A DNA stretch of 41,710 nucleotides from Intoshia linei (taxonomy: Eukaryota > Orthonectida > Rhopaluridae): the NCBI GenBank assembly GCA_001642005.1, contig LWCA01000192.1:1-41710 (forward strand), read 5' to 3'. This document shows positions 40,101 through 41,710 of this stretch, one piece after another. Made by a program: the position numbers and the translations under genes. Every line of letters starts with the position of its first letter. The first letter of the stretch is position 1. The notes under the pieces were generated by a model. The model was not told the origin of the DNA. It did no database searches and was given only the letters and a program-made list of their open reading frames with translations.

Positions 40101-40571
40101 GCACAATTAAAATTTTTATTATATTCAAATTTAGAAAATTTAACATATTATTAAGATTTCATGATTAAATAAAAATTCAACCTTTGAACTTTCGGAACAT
40201 AAAAAAATATAATTTAATTATAAATATATAAAAATATTATTTAATTAACTAAAATTATGAATAAATCTGTATTATATTGAATATGTAAATATGTATTAAG
40301 TTTCTAGAAATTTTATAACATATACGTATAAAAAATTACATTTTTAAAGGAAGTAATAAAAACTATAATTATAAATTATTTAAAATATACCAGACAAGTT
40401 TTATTTTTAAATATTAGTATGTAAATTGCTCAATTTCATTTAATGATATATTAATATTATATGTGAAAATACTTTTAGTCAGTAATATTTTGTTTATATT
40501 ATTATATTATATTATAATATAAATATTTACTTATAAGTTTTGGATATATCATAATAATTATTAAATAGTTT
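6721..40571 (+). CDS. Candidate gene made of dozens of 3-nt (and 6/9/15-nt) micro-exons
   Basis: Seen: about 80 units of the form T/A-rich tract, AG, three bases, GTAA (or GTAT/GTAG) on the + strand, spread over 34 kb and mostly outside recognisable transposons. The longer members found are nearly all multiples of three (6, 9 or 15). In 22-30.5 kb I counted about 38 forward units and only about 2-3 reverse-complement matches, so the signal is strand-specific. Read as 3' splice site, exon, 5' splice site, every exon is symmetric; with all introns in phase 1 the joined units contain no stop, while phases 0 and 2 contain several. Known: micro-exon genes with symmetric exons exist in schistosomes, and aphid bicycle genes have many short exons; neither is known to me as runs of 3-nt exons. 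Inferred: one gene with micro-exon coding. Product unknown; the 3-nt units give mostly hydrophobic and small residues, the 15-nt units acidic/Asn-rich ones. First and last exons not found. Alternatives: recursive splice points or a degenerate non-coding motif array. Confidence 0.5.
7251..8009 (+). mobile_element. hAT element with open C-terminal domain
   Basis: Ends are TAGTGCGACCAT at 7251 and ATGGTCGCACTA at 8009, a perfect 12-bp inverted repeat. GTTTATA is repeated on both outer sides (7244-7250 and 8010-8016). Subterminal copies of an ACGTACT/AGTACGT motif occur near both ends, as expected for hAT transposase binding sites. It contains the frame at 7536-7832 and lacks the rest of the transposase. 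Confidence 0.8.
7536..7832 (+). CDS. hAT transposase C-terminal (hATC) fragment
   Basis: The 98-residue frame carries the hAT dimerisation domain in its second half: a tyrosine-rich helix, then ERVFSVTNNYWTEHKSNLS and a leucine-rich stretch ending in FREN. Full hAT transposases are usually 500-700 residues, so only the last exon or a deletion remnant is present; no DDE catalytic residues are included. The frame is intact up to its stop, unlike most other transposon coding here, which may mean recent origin. The Met at 7536 is simply the first in frame and may not be a true start. Confidence 0.75.
   Translation: MFNEFVTVDVCLKNSPTIPPWKDLCDNIDTNGFKKLIQFYYSLNCSNTYIERVFSVTNNYWTEHKSNLSLKTLKSVILFRENSKEKCTNVYKNLLNDI
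8020..8388. mobile_element. Small TA-flanked MITE abutting the hAT element
   Basis: A perfect 12-bp inverted repeat, ACGGTTTCACAT at 8020 and ATGTGAAACCGT ending at 8388, is flanked by TA on each side, as in Tc1/mariner-type MITEs. A palindrome, TGATTCATATATGAATCA, lies just inside the right end. Repeated GGTTGGTAAA-like blocks fill the middle. The left end is only 10 bases from the hAT right end. Confidence 0.65.
8427..9570 (+). other. Micro-exon cluster 2
   Basis: Units between transposons: 8427-8429 (AAT), 8968-8970 (TGT, after a run of T), 9063-9068 (six bases TAAGTT, or three bases with a poor donor), 9212-9214 (TTA) and 9568-9570 (TCC). The larger spacing than in cluster 1 is partly explained by an apparent mariner-like MITE at about 8454-8945. 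Confidence 0.45.
8454..8945. mobile_element. Possible mariner-like MITE
   Basis: TTAGGGGTATTTCATTTGGA on the left loosely matches the reverse complement of the right boundary (TAAGGTGTCCCGTGTGGA), each beginning with TA. No frame is present. The match is imperfect, so this is a tentative call. Confidence 0.35.
9640..10275 (+). repeat. Family A repeat, internally deleted copy
   Basis: Begins in the TGATATGCAATATTTGCTTC region, runs through the ACTAGTCTTAGAATTTTATA block and ends with CGGCAGAGCTAGGTGCTGTT, the GTACGTAGTAC palindrome and AGTCAACCTAGTT. The middle third present in the 5545 and 20018 copies is missing. Confidence 0.7.
10797..11462 (+). repeat. Family A repeat, second deleted copy
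   Basis: Same structure as the copy at 9640, with an additional left terminus CCAGAGGTGGGGAGAGAGTC that may be the true outer end and a GT microsatellite near 10953. It ends in GCAGAGCTAGGTGCTGTTTG and AACAGTCAACCTAGTT. The two deleted copies lie about 0.5 kb apart in the same orientation. Confidence 0.7.
11463..12034. other. Unassigned AT-rich stretch
   Basis: No frame, repeat or micro-exon unit recognised here. Confidence 0.4.
12043..12716. mobile_element. hAT MITE with 8-bp TSD (one mismatch)
   Basis: Ends are CAGGCGTGTCAAACTTGCGG and the inverted form ending GAGTTTGACATGACTG; the GCGGCCCGCCACG block is just inside both ends and stands out as GC-rich. Flanks are CTGTACAT (12035-12042) and CTGTAAAT (12717-12724). 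No coding frame. Confidence 0.8.
12811..12870 (+). repeat. Family A left-terminus fragment
   Basis: CAGAGGATGGGGAAGTGGGG followed by a TTTTCAATAATTTTGTATTA block resembles the left end at 10798. The rest of the repeat is missing. Confidence 0.35.
12990..13968. mobile_element. Right terminus of a hAT-type element; rest undefined
   Basis: The end at 13968, read inward on the minus strand, begins CAGTGATTTCCAAACGGTTT and carries a GTCGTGACACG block, a familiar hAT-type terminus. The matching left end was not found, and the 980 bases named here hold no frame, so only the right boundary is supported. Confidence 0.4.
14497..15200. repeat. Family B element, first copy
   Basis: The stretch lies between CGGTGTCACCTC and the inverted GTGTGACACCCTA. 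The segment around 14605-14660 recurs inverted at the right edge of the window (41420-41500): both contain AACGCAACTCGAATAG or its complement and AATAAAGTTCAGTTTAA or its complement. The left end (about 14960) of a GTGGCCAAAAAAATACGTAC repeat, related to the MITE at 16116, lies inside. No clear target duplication. Confidence 0.45.
15594..16109. mobile_element. Pogo-like MITE with TA duplication
   Basis: CAGTAGAATCTCCTT on the left and AGAGATTCTACTG on the right form the inverted repeat, each flanked by TA (15592-15593 and 16110-16111), as in pogo/Tigger elements. Inside are two copies of a CAATGAAATTGACTTTA block. There is no transposase frame. A related single end lies at 40593. Confidence 0.65.
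16116..16254. mobile_element. Palindromic MITE (about 42-bp arms)
   Basis: GTAGTGGCTAGAAAAATACG begins an arm at 16116-16159 that pairs with 16213-16254, ending CGTATTTTTTCTGGTTAC; the arms continue through TAGTTTATTTGG and CCAAATAAACTA around a 53-base loop. An RNA of this stretch would form a long hairpin. A lone left arm relative is at about 14960. Confidence 0.65.
16343..17263 (+). other. Micro-exon cluster 4
   Basis: Six units: 16343-16345 (TCA), 16414-16416 (TAA), 16559-16561 (CGA), 16656-16658 (TAG, donor GTATGA), 16756-16758 (CTA) and 17261-17263 (TGG, donor GTACAT). TAA and TAG would end a phase-0 reading; in phase 1 both give ATA with the preceding A. Intervals of 68-142 bases separate the first five. 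Confidence 0.5.
17321..18095 (+). mobile_element. IS630/Tc1-superfamily relic with 21-bp TIRs
   Basis: A perfect inverted repeat, TTTTACGATCTTTCAAGTCA plus T at 17321-17341 and its complement at 18075-18095, encloses a C-terminal transposase piece (17553-17801). Near the left end an AGTCATGTTTGCA block is repeated directly. Most of the transposase is deleted, so mobility would need a partner. Confidence 0.75.
17553..17801 (+). pseudogene. DDE transposase C-terminal fragment
   Basis: The frame contains YLPPYSPFLNPIDDVFSVWK, the hallmark near the third catalytic residue in IS630/Tc1-type DDE_3 transposases (normally ...LNPIE...). Here the expected Glu is Asp; whether this is a D-type variant or decay cannot be told from one copy. 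The remaining residues are a helical tail with Cys and His. The first two catalytic Asp residues are absent, so it cannot act alone. Confidence 0.7.
18360..19236. other. Unassigned AT-rich stretch
   Basis: Nothing recognised: no conserved frame, no inverted repeat with duplication and no micro-exon unit. It separates the unit at 18349 from the piggyBac relic. Confidence 0.3.
19237..19960 (+). pseudogene. piggyBac-type transposase pseudogene
   Basis: Pieces of a PGBD-like DDE_Tnp_1_7 transposase follow in order: an N-terminal helix around FEETVKQSIYYTTQ (another frame), ILKMGVIPLPRYRMYWS, MTRDRFEDIKKYLHFA, a TAG stop, IDRLYKISKI, then VVVHLFQSLNKINHILCFDN (the usual DNxF motif is DNYF here) and, in a third frame, GTMRKNRMQRAPVM. 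Frame changes, stops and an internal deletion between these motifs show it is dead. The Cys-rich C-terminus and TTAA-flanked ends were not found. Confidence 0.75.
20018..21180 (-). repeat. Family A repeat, longest near-complete copy
   Basis: Runs from AACTAGGTTGACT and GTACTACGTACAAACA through TAGCTCTGCCGATGCACAC, the CCAATTTGTTTCAG-like block, ATCAACTGGAATAAGCTATA and CCCGTAAGATGCGAGTTTGG to CTCACCCCTAGGTT. The two outer ends are weakly similar when inverted (AACTAGGTTGAC and AACCTAGGGGTGAG), consistent with a DNA transposon. The short frames inside (such as 20176-20364) lack features. Confidence 0.7.
21428..21866. mobile_element. Possible hAT MITE
   Basis: CAGTGTTTCCCAATCTTTTT at 21427 is a typical hAT end, and GTTGGGATTCACTAC near 21853-21866 could be its inverted partner. 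A strong internal palindrome, GGATAATCCATGGATTATCC, is at about 21662-21681. No clear target duplication was seen. Confidence 0.4.
22030..22900 (+). other. Unassigned stretch with an 82-codon frame
   Basis: This region is less AT-rich than its surroundings. The frame at 22372-22620 starts MVIQLALKCKRVLN and ends in a basic KVAIRKKI; I recognise no family, signal peptide or membrane segment. It could be a fragment of an unknown element or chance. It fills the gap between the micro-exon units at 21998 and 22910. Confidence 0.25.
23904..24206. mobile_element. hAT MITE relic
   Basis: The right end, read on the minus strand, is CAGGGATCGGCAACATTTTG, a very common hAT terminus; the left end, ATAGATCGGCAATCATTAGT, is its diverged partner. 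The stretch between has no valid frame. No target duplication was recognised. Confidence 0.55.
24210..24750. other. Unassigned stretch
   Basis: It contains an imperfect palindrome around CTAACCGTTAGACTCTAATG near 24440. The frame at 24535-24732 (minus) shows no family features. No micro-exon unit with a good acceptor was found. Confidence 0.25.
25025..25642 (+). mobile_element. hAT element with 8-bp TSD (one mismatch)
   Basis: Ends are TAGAGTGTTTAACTT and the inverted AAGTTGAACACACTA; flanks are GTCTATAC (25017-25024) and ATCTATAC (25643-25650). Subterminal repeats of an AGTAC/ACTGAGTT motif are seen at the left. It contains the hATC remnant at 25180-25266. Confidence 0.75.
25180..25266 (+). 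pseudogene. hAT dimerisation domain remnant
   Basis: The frame reads ANHIASVERLFSAV followed by RLFKSILKLG and a TAA stop. The SVERLFSA core is the hATC signature. A further in-frame LKLNFKIE after the stop looks like the former tail, so the stop is probably a decay mutation. Confidence 0.7.
25720..26050. other. Unassigned stretch
   Basis: Low-complexity start followed by a GATGATGATTGTCGC-like segment. No frame or unit recognised. Confidence 0.25.
26056..27418 (+). other. Micro-exon cluster 7, the densest run
   Basis: Fourteen units in 1.36 kb: 26056-26058 (ACG), 26150-26152 (ATG, followed by the full donor GTAAGT), 26228-26230 (TGT), 26385-26387 (ACG, donor GTATAT), 26468-26476 (nine bases ACAGAAAAC, donor GTAAGA), 26532-26534 (ATA, after TGCAG), 26581-26583 (TTG), 26654-26656 (AAC), 26739-26741 (TTG), 26787-26789 (CAT), then the hAT MITE 26843-27108, then 27176-27178 (ACT), 27233-27235 (TTG, donor GTTATT), 27306-27308 (CAT) and 27416-27418 (TTG, donor GTATTT). 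Predicted introns without the MITE are 45-154 nt, matching short insect introns. ACG, TTG and CAT each recur here. This is the best stretch for an RNA test. Confidence 0.6.
26843..27108. mobile_element. hAT MITE with perfect 8-bp TSD
   Basis: GATTTAAA flanks both sides (26835-26842 and 27109-27116). Ends are GCAGGGTGGTCCAAAG and the inverted TTTTTTGGATCACTGT. It splits the interval between the micro-exon units at 26787 and 27176, with no unit inside. Confidence 0.8.
27420..27955. other. Interval without units
   Basis: No transposon ends with duplication and no frame were found; a CCCCCAGGTTGAATCTCTGC block at about 27854 could be part of an old hAT end. Confidence 0.25.
27960..28652 (+). other. 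Micro-exon cluster 8
   Basis: Units at 27960-27962 (CTA, donor GTAAGA), 28102-28104 (GCA), 28222-28224 (TAA), 28503-28508 (six bases AAAAGA after a T-run AG), 28580-28582 (AAA) and 28650-28652 (AAT). The run stops before the poly-A, the N gap and a family A fragment at 28770. Confidence 0.5.
28742..28757. other. Assembly gap (16 N) after a poly-A run
   Basis: Sixteen N follow about 19 A, and the next bases are again A-rich. The true length here is unknown, and units may be missing. Confidence 0.95.
28770..29165 (-). repeat. Family A fragment beside the gap
   Basis: Matches the central part of the 20018 copy, including TATCAACTGGACTAAGCTAT and the GAATACTAAAGTGGCTTTTT block, but lacks both outer ends. 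Confidence 0.6.
29193..30477 (+). other. Micro-exon cluster 9
   Basis: Units at 29193-29195 (TCG), 29259-29261 (CTT, donor GTTATG), 29355-29360 (six bases TCGTGT), 29444-29446 (TCT), 29709-29711 (TTG), 29773-29775 (CTT), 29872-29874 (TTG), 29959-29961 (TGA), 30078-30080 (TCG, after TTTCAG), 30186-30188 (AAG) and 30472-30477 (six bases AAATTT). TGA would terminate phase 0 but not phase 1. Confidence 0.55.
30495..30770 (+). repeat. Family A variant (family C) fragment
   Basis: Shares the order GGAGCCTGATTTTACC, the CCATAACCATTTTGTTTG block, CTCTATAGAGGTGGCTAAG and GGCTAGATTCG with the stretch at 31870-32160. That second copy ends in a diverged family A end, so family C is probably a relative of family A. 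Confidence 0.5.
31324..32369. mobile_element. hAT element, 15-bp TIRs
   Basis: CAGTGTTTCCCAACC at 31324 and the inverted ATTGGGAAACACTG ending at 32369 define it; outer flanks GTTTAAAC and GTTTAGGG agree at 5 of 8 positions. It has absorbed a family C copy (31870-32190). The 76-codon frame at 31343-31573 is within non-coding sequence and shows no transposase motif. Confidence 0.65.
31870..32190 (+). repeat. Family C copy ending in a family A-like terminus
   Basis: Similar to 30495-30770; the right end, CTGTTTGTGCCAAGTACATA followed by ACAGTAAACTTTACTAG, is a diverged form of the family A terminus (CTGTTTGTACGTAGTACATA). Confidence 0.5.
32940..33365 (-). repeat. Family A copy in two pieces
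   Basis: An internal piece (CACTTATTCAGATTGAAAT through TGTGGGGTTTTGATCG) is followed at 33190-33365 by the terminal piece with GTACGTACAAACATCACCTA and the TTCCCAAATTTGTTTCAGGT-like block. Both read in the minus sense, but their order differs from that of a complete copy, so two insertions are likely. Confidence 0.6.
33520..34060. other. Unassigned AT-rich stretch
   Basis: No gene, transposon end or micro-exon unit recognised. Confidence 0.25.
34420..34840. repeat. Second copy of the 3326-3853 hAT MITE
   Basis: Shares the AACATGTTTTTAGATTATTG-like block, the GGTTGATGTTTCG block, CAATTTGAAATTTAAAGCTT and GGTTTCCCAGTAAGTTTTTA in the same order and orientation. Outer ends are eroded. Confidence 0.55.
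35390..35760 (+). repeat. Family A internal fragment
   Basis: Matches 6166-6260 (AATTGGTATTTTTAAGTATT and CATTGAAAATGACAAAATA), with about 230 bases inserted between the two blocks. The two frames near 34944-35349 overlap on opposite strands just to the left and lack family features. Confidence 0.5.
36545..37864 (-). mobile_element. Tc1-like transposon with ~66-bp TIRs and an inner repeat
   Basis: The ends are CAGTGCGCGTAATAAACATA and, inverted on the right, CATTGCGCGCAATAAACATA, each flanked by TA. The inverted repeats run on for about 66 bases at high identity. A second copy of the outer motif, CGCGCAATAAACATAGG, lies in the same orientation at 36724-36740, which gives an IR/DR-like left end such as is known from Sleeping Beauty-type elements; no inner copy was seen on the right. 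Confidence 0.9.
36719..37797 (-). pseudogene. Tc1-like transposase, DD34E, broken
   Basis: The transposase reads leftward from 37797. An N-terminal paired-type HTH region (ALKTINKSHKYIAKQIKRSR) is followed by a GRPKKLTSR AT-hook-like linker, a second helical region, and the catalytic core: FSDKKKF (first Asp), QQDNAPIH (second Asp) and PDLNPIENLWG (Glu), with 34 residues between the second Asp and Glu. Two stop codons (after VDLDTH and in the WGAFS region) and a frameshift between about 37270 and 37310 break it into pieces 37345-37797 and 36719-37162. The core residues are all still present, so decay is recent. The stop region overlaps the inner direct repeat of the left end. Confidence 0.88.
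37870..38330. other. Unassigned stretch
   Basis: Contains a GATTCTAAGGAATCG near-palindrome at 37927 and simple TA-rich sequence. No frame or unit. Confidence 0.25.
38360..38560. mobile_element. Pogo/Tigger-like terminal fragment
   Basis: GTGGATCCACTATTAACCGC and later CCTCCGTTATTCGCCAGTTT resemble the repeated blocks at the ends of pogo-type elements; a related CCTCCACTATTAGCC block occurs at 28128. Limits unclear. Confidence 0.3.
38837..39218. mobile_element. hAT MITE with 8-bp TSD (one mismatch)
   Basis: Ends are CAGTGCTTCCCAAACTATTT and the inverted ATTTGGAAGCACTG; flanks are CTCTATAT and CTCCATAT. The GCGGCGCACTG and GCCGGCGCACC blocks lie inside the two ends. A second hAT-like end (CAGTTGTTCTCAAACG at 38945) suggests a nested relic. 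Confidence 0.75.
39420..39780. other. Unassigned stretch
   Basis: No frame, transposon end or unit found. Confidence 0.25.
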
Positions 40572-40592
40572 GTAAATAATTAATTTTTAATA

Positions 40593-41380
40593 CAGTCGAA
40601 TCTCTCTATACCACTAGTGTCAATTATGCGGCCGCAATTATGGAATGTGCGTTATAACAAAATTTTTAACTCATATTTCTTTTTTAAAATATTTTTAACG
40701 ATTTATTTATTACTGATTAAAATTCTATTATTATTTATGCACGTATTCCATTATTGGTTTTTATTTCATTTTATTAATTAATTAAAACTGTTAGTTTTAT
40801 AATGATTTGAGTAAAGATATTTTTTGTGCGGCCAGCGTAATACTTTTTTTGTCACATTTAGCCCGCCAAGCAAATTGGGTCTAACACCCAGATCTGTACT
40901 AAAGGGCATATCATTGAAATACACTGTACGTTTAGGATGAAATTTAATTTTCATTTTCATAGTGTTTCTATATAAAAAGTACTATTGGAAGTTTTCTTTA
41001 TTTTAAATACATCACTTATGTATGAAATTATCATTGATTTTTAAAAAATTAAGATTTTTACATAATTAATTTTAATTTTTTGTTTTTTTAAGTTACTTTG
41101 TACTAGGGCAAAAAGTGTTAAATTATAAAGCAATCCTTACATCAATTTGGTAACAGATATAATATTCAAATTTCCCTTTAAAATGTGGTATGAAATTACT
41201 TATATAAATGATCATATCTGCTAAATTATATGCAATTCATAACATGCATTGAATAAAATATTTTAATAATGTAAATAGCCAGAATTCAAGAAATTAAATC
41301 GTTAATAAAATCCAAAAAATTGAGCTAGAAACAAATTTTAAAAAATAAACTATATAACTAAATATGAACAATAATATTAT
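40593..41380. mobile_element. Pogo-type end and undefined downstream sequence
   Basis: CAGTCGAATCTCTCTATACC follows TA at 40591-40592, a typical pogo/Tigger terminus. No matching right end is found. The 60-codon frame at 40778-40960 (minus) is Lys/His-rich with no recognised family. TAGGGCAAAAAGTG at 41105 resembles the end of the 1687 hAT family. Confidence 0.4.
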
Positions 41381-41419
41381 AAAGTCGGTACCACGTTTAA
41401 AAGCTCAAACGATAATTTA

Positions 41420-41710
41420 CGTTAAAATAAAGTTCAGTTTAAATTTATCCATAATATTTTTAAAGTGATATTTAAAATGACAAACGCAACTCGAATAGAT
41501 AGCTGTTATGTTCTGGGTCCTTGAAGGTCTCCAATCGTTAGCGAAACTATTTTTTATAATTTAAGTTAAGCTTTTAATACAAAATTATAAAGTGAGCGAG
41601 TTGTCTGCTCACTTTAACAACTATAACAACTAAACTGGTACAACACTACAATAGCTTTAAATGTTTTTGATTGCGAATTAGTTTTTTTATTTTAAAAATA
41701 CACACTTTTA
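41420..41710. repeat. Family B element, second partial copy at window edge
   Basis: AATAAAGTTCAGTTTAA and ACAAACGCAACTCGAATAG match the inverted 14605-14660 segment of the first family B copy, about 27 kb away. It runs off the window. Confidence 0.45.

Larger units (their letters stand above)
38339..40571 (+). other. Micro-exon cluster 12, last in the window
   Basis: Units at 38339-38341 (TGC), 39367-39369 (TTA), 39801-39803 (TTA), 39838-39840 (TAT, doubtful because the preceding interval is 34 nt), 39896-39898 (ATG, donor GTTATT), 39960-39962 (TTG, donor GTATAT), 40350-40352 (GAA), 40418-40420 (TAT), 40479-40481 (TCA) and 40569-40571 (TTT). A pogo-type terminus follows at 40593. No terminal exon with a stop and poly(A) signal was recognised to the right, so the gene may continue beyond the window. 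Confidence 0.5.

Noticed and set aside
6721-40571. Micro-exon units as a transcription-factor or origin motif array
   Set aside because: Considered as an alternative. Strong strand bias, 3n length classes and the open phase-1 reading fit splicing better, but this is not excluded without RNA data.
1-41710. CRISPR array, tRNA or rRNA genes, bacterial operon features
   Set aside because: No regularly spaced identical repeats, no cloverleaf-like GC-rich segments and no bacterial gene layout; the units of the array are not repeats with constant spacing.

Overview
The window is a very AT-rich eukaryotic sequence with a 16-base N gap at 28742-28757. It is packed with DNA transposon remains: many hAT elements with 8-bp target duplications, one Tc1, one piggyBac, pogo-like and MITE-like elements, and a dispersed ~1 kb repeat called family A here. 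Base composition and repeat content suggest an insect, plausibly an aphid or other hemipteran. That is an inference; no host gene is recognised. No complete conventional gene, tRNA, rRNA or CRISPR array was found.

The most unusual content is not in any long ORF. From about 6.7 kb to 40.6 kb the + strand repeatedly carries a compact unit: a T/A-rich run ending in AG, exactly three variable bases, then GTAAT, GTAAAT or a close variant. About 80 units were found by eye, more than 60 of them exact AG-N3-GTAA. Rough base-composition expectation is about a dozen. They lie mostly between, not inside, the transposons. Each looks like a 3' splice site, a 3-nt exon and a 5' splice site. A few units have 6, 9 or 15 bases instead of three; four 15-base units lie at 31.07, 32.46, 32.54 and 33.50 kb. 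Joined in order, the units show no stop codon if every intron is phase 1, whereas the other two phases contain stops. The working hypothesis is one + strand gene built from dozens of micro-exons, mostly one codon long, with introns of about 45-150 nt where no transposon has landed. Neither the first nor the last exon is identified.

Layout. 1-5.1 kb: a family A copy, then a three-deep nest of hAT elements. 5.5-6.6 kb: a family A copy. 6.7-7.2 kb: first clear micro-exon cluster, followed by a hAT element with an open C-terminal dimerisation domain (7251-8009) and an abutting TA-flanked element (8020-8388). 8.4-17.3 kb: scattered micro-exons separated by family A copies, a hAT MITE (12043-12716), a pogo-like element (15594-16109) and a palindromic MITE. 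17.3-21.2 kb: an IS630/Tc1-type relic, a piggyBac pseudogene and a long family A copy. 21.9-30.5 kb: the densest micro-exon stretch. 31-33.5 kb: the 15-nt units around a hAT element. 34-36.5 kb: sparse units. 36.5-37.9 kb: a Tc1 element with a broken transposase. 38.3-40.6 kb: last micro-exon cluster, then a pogo-type end and a second family B fragment at the right edge.
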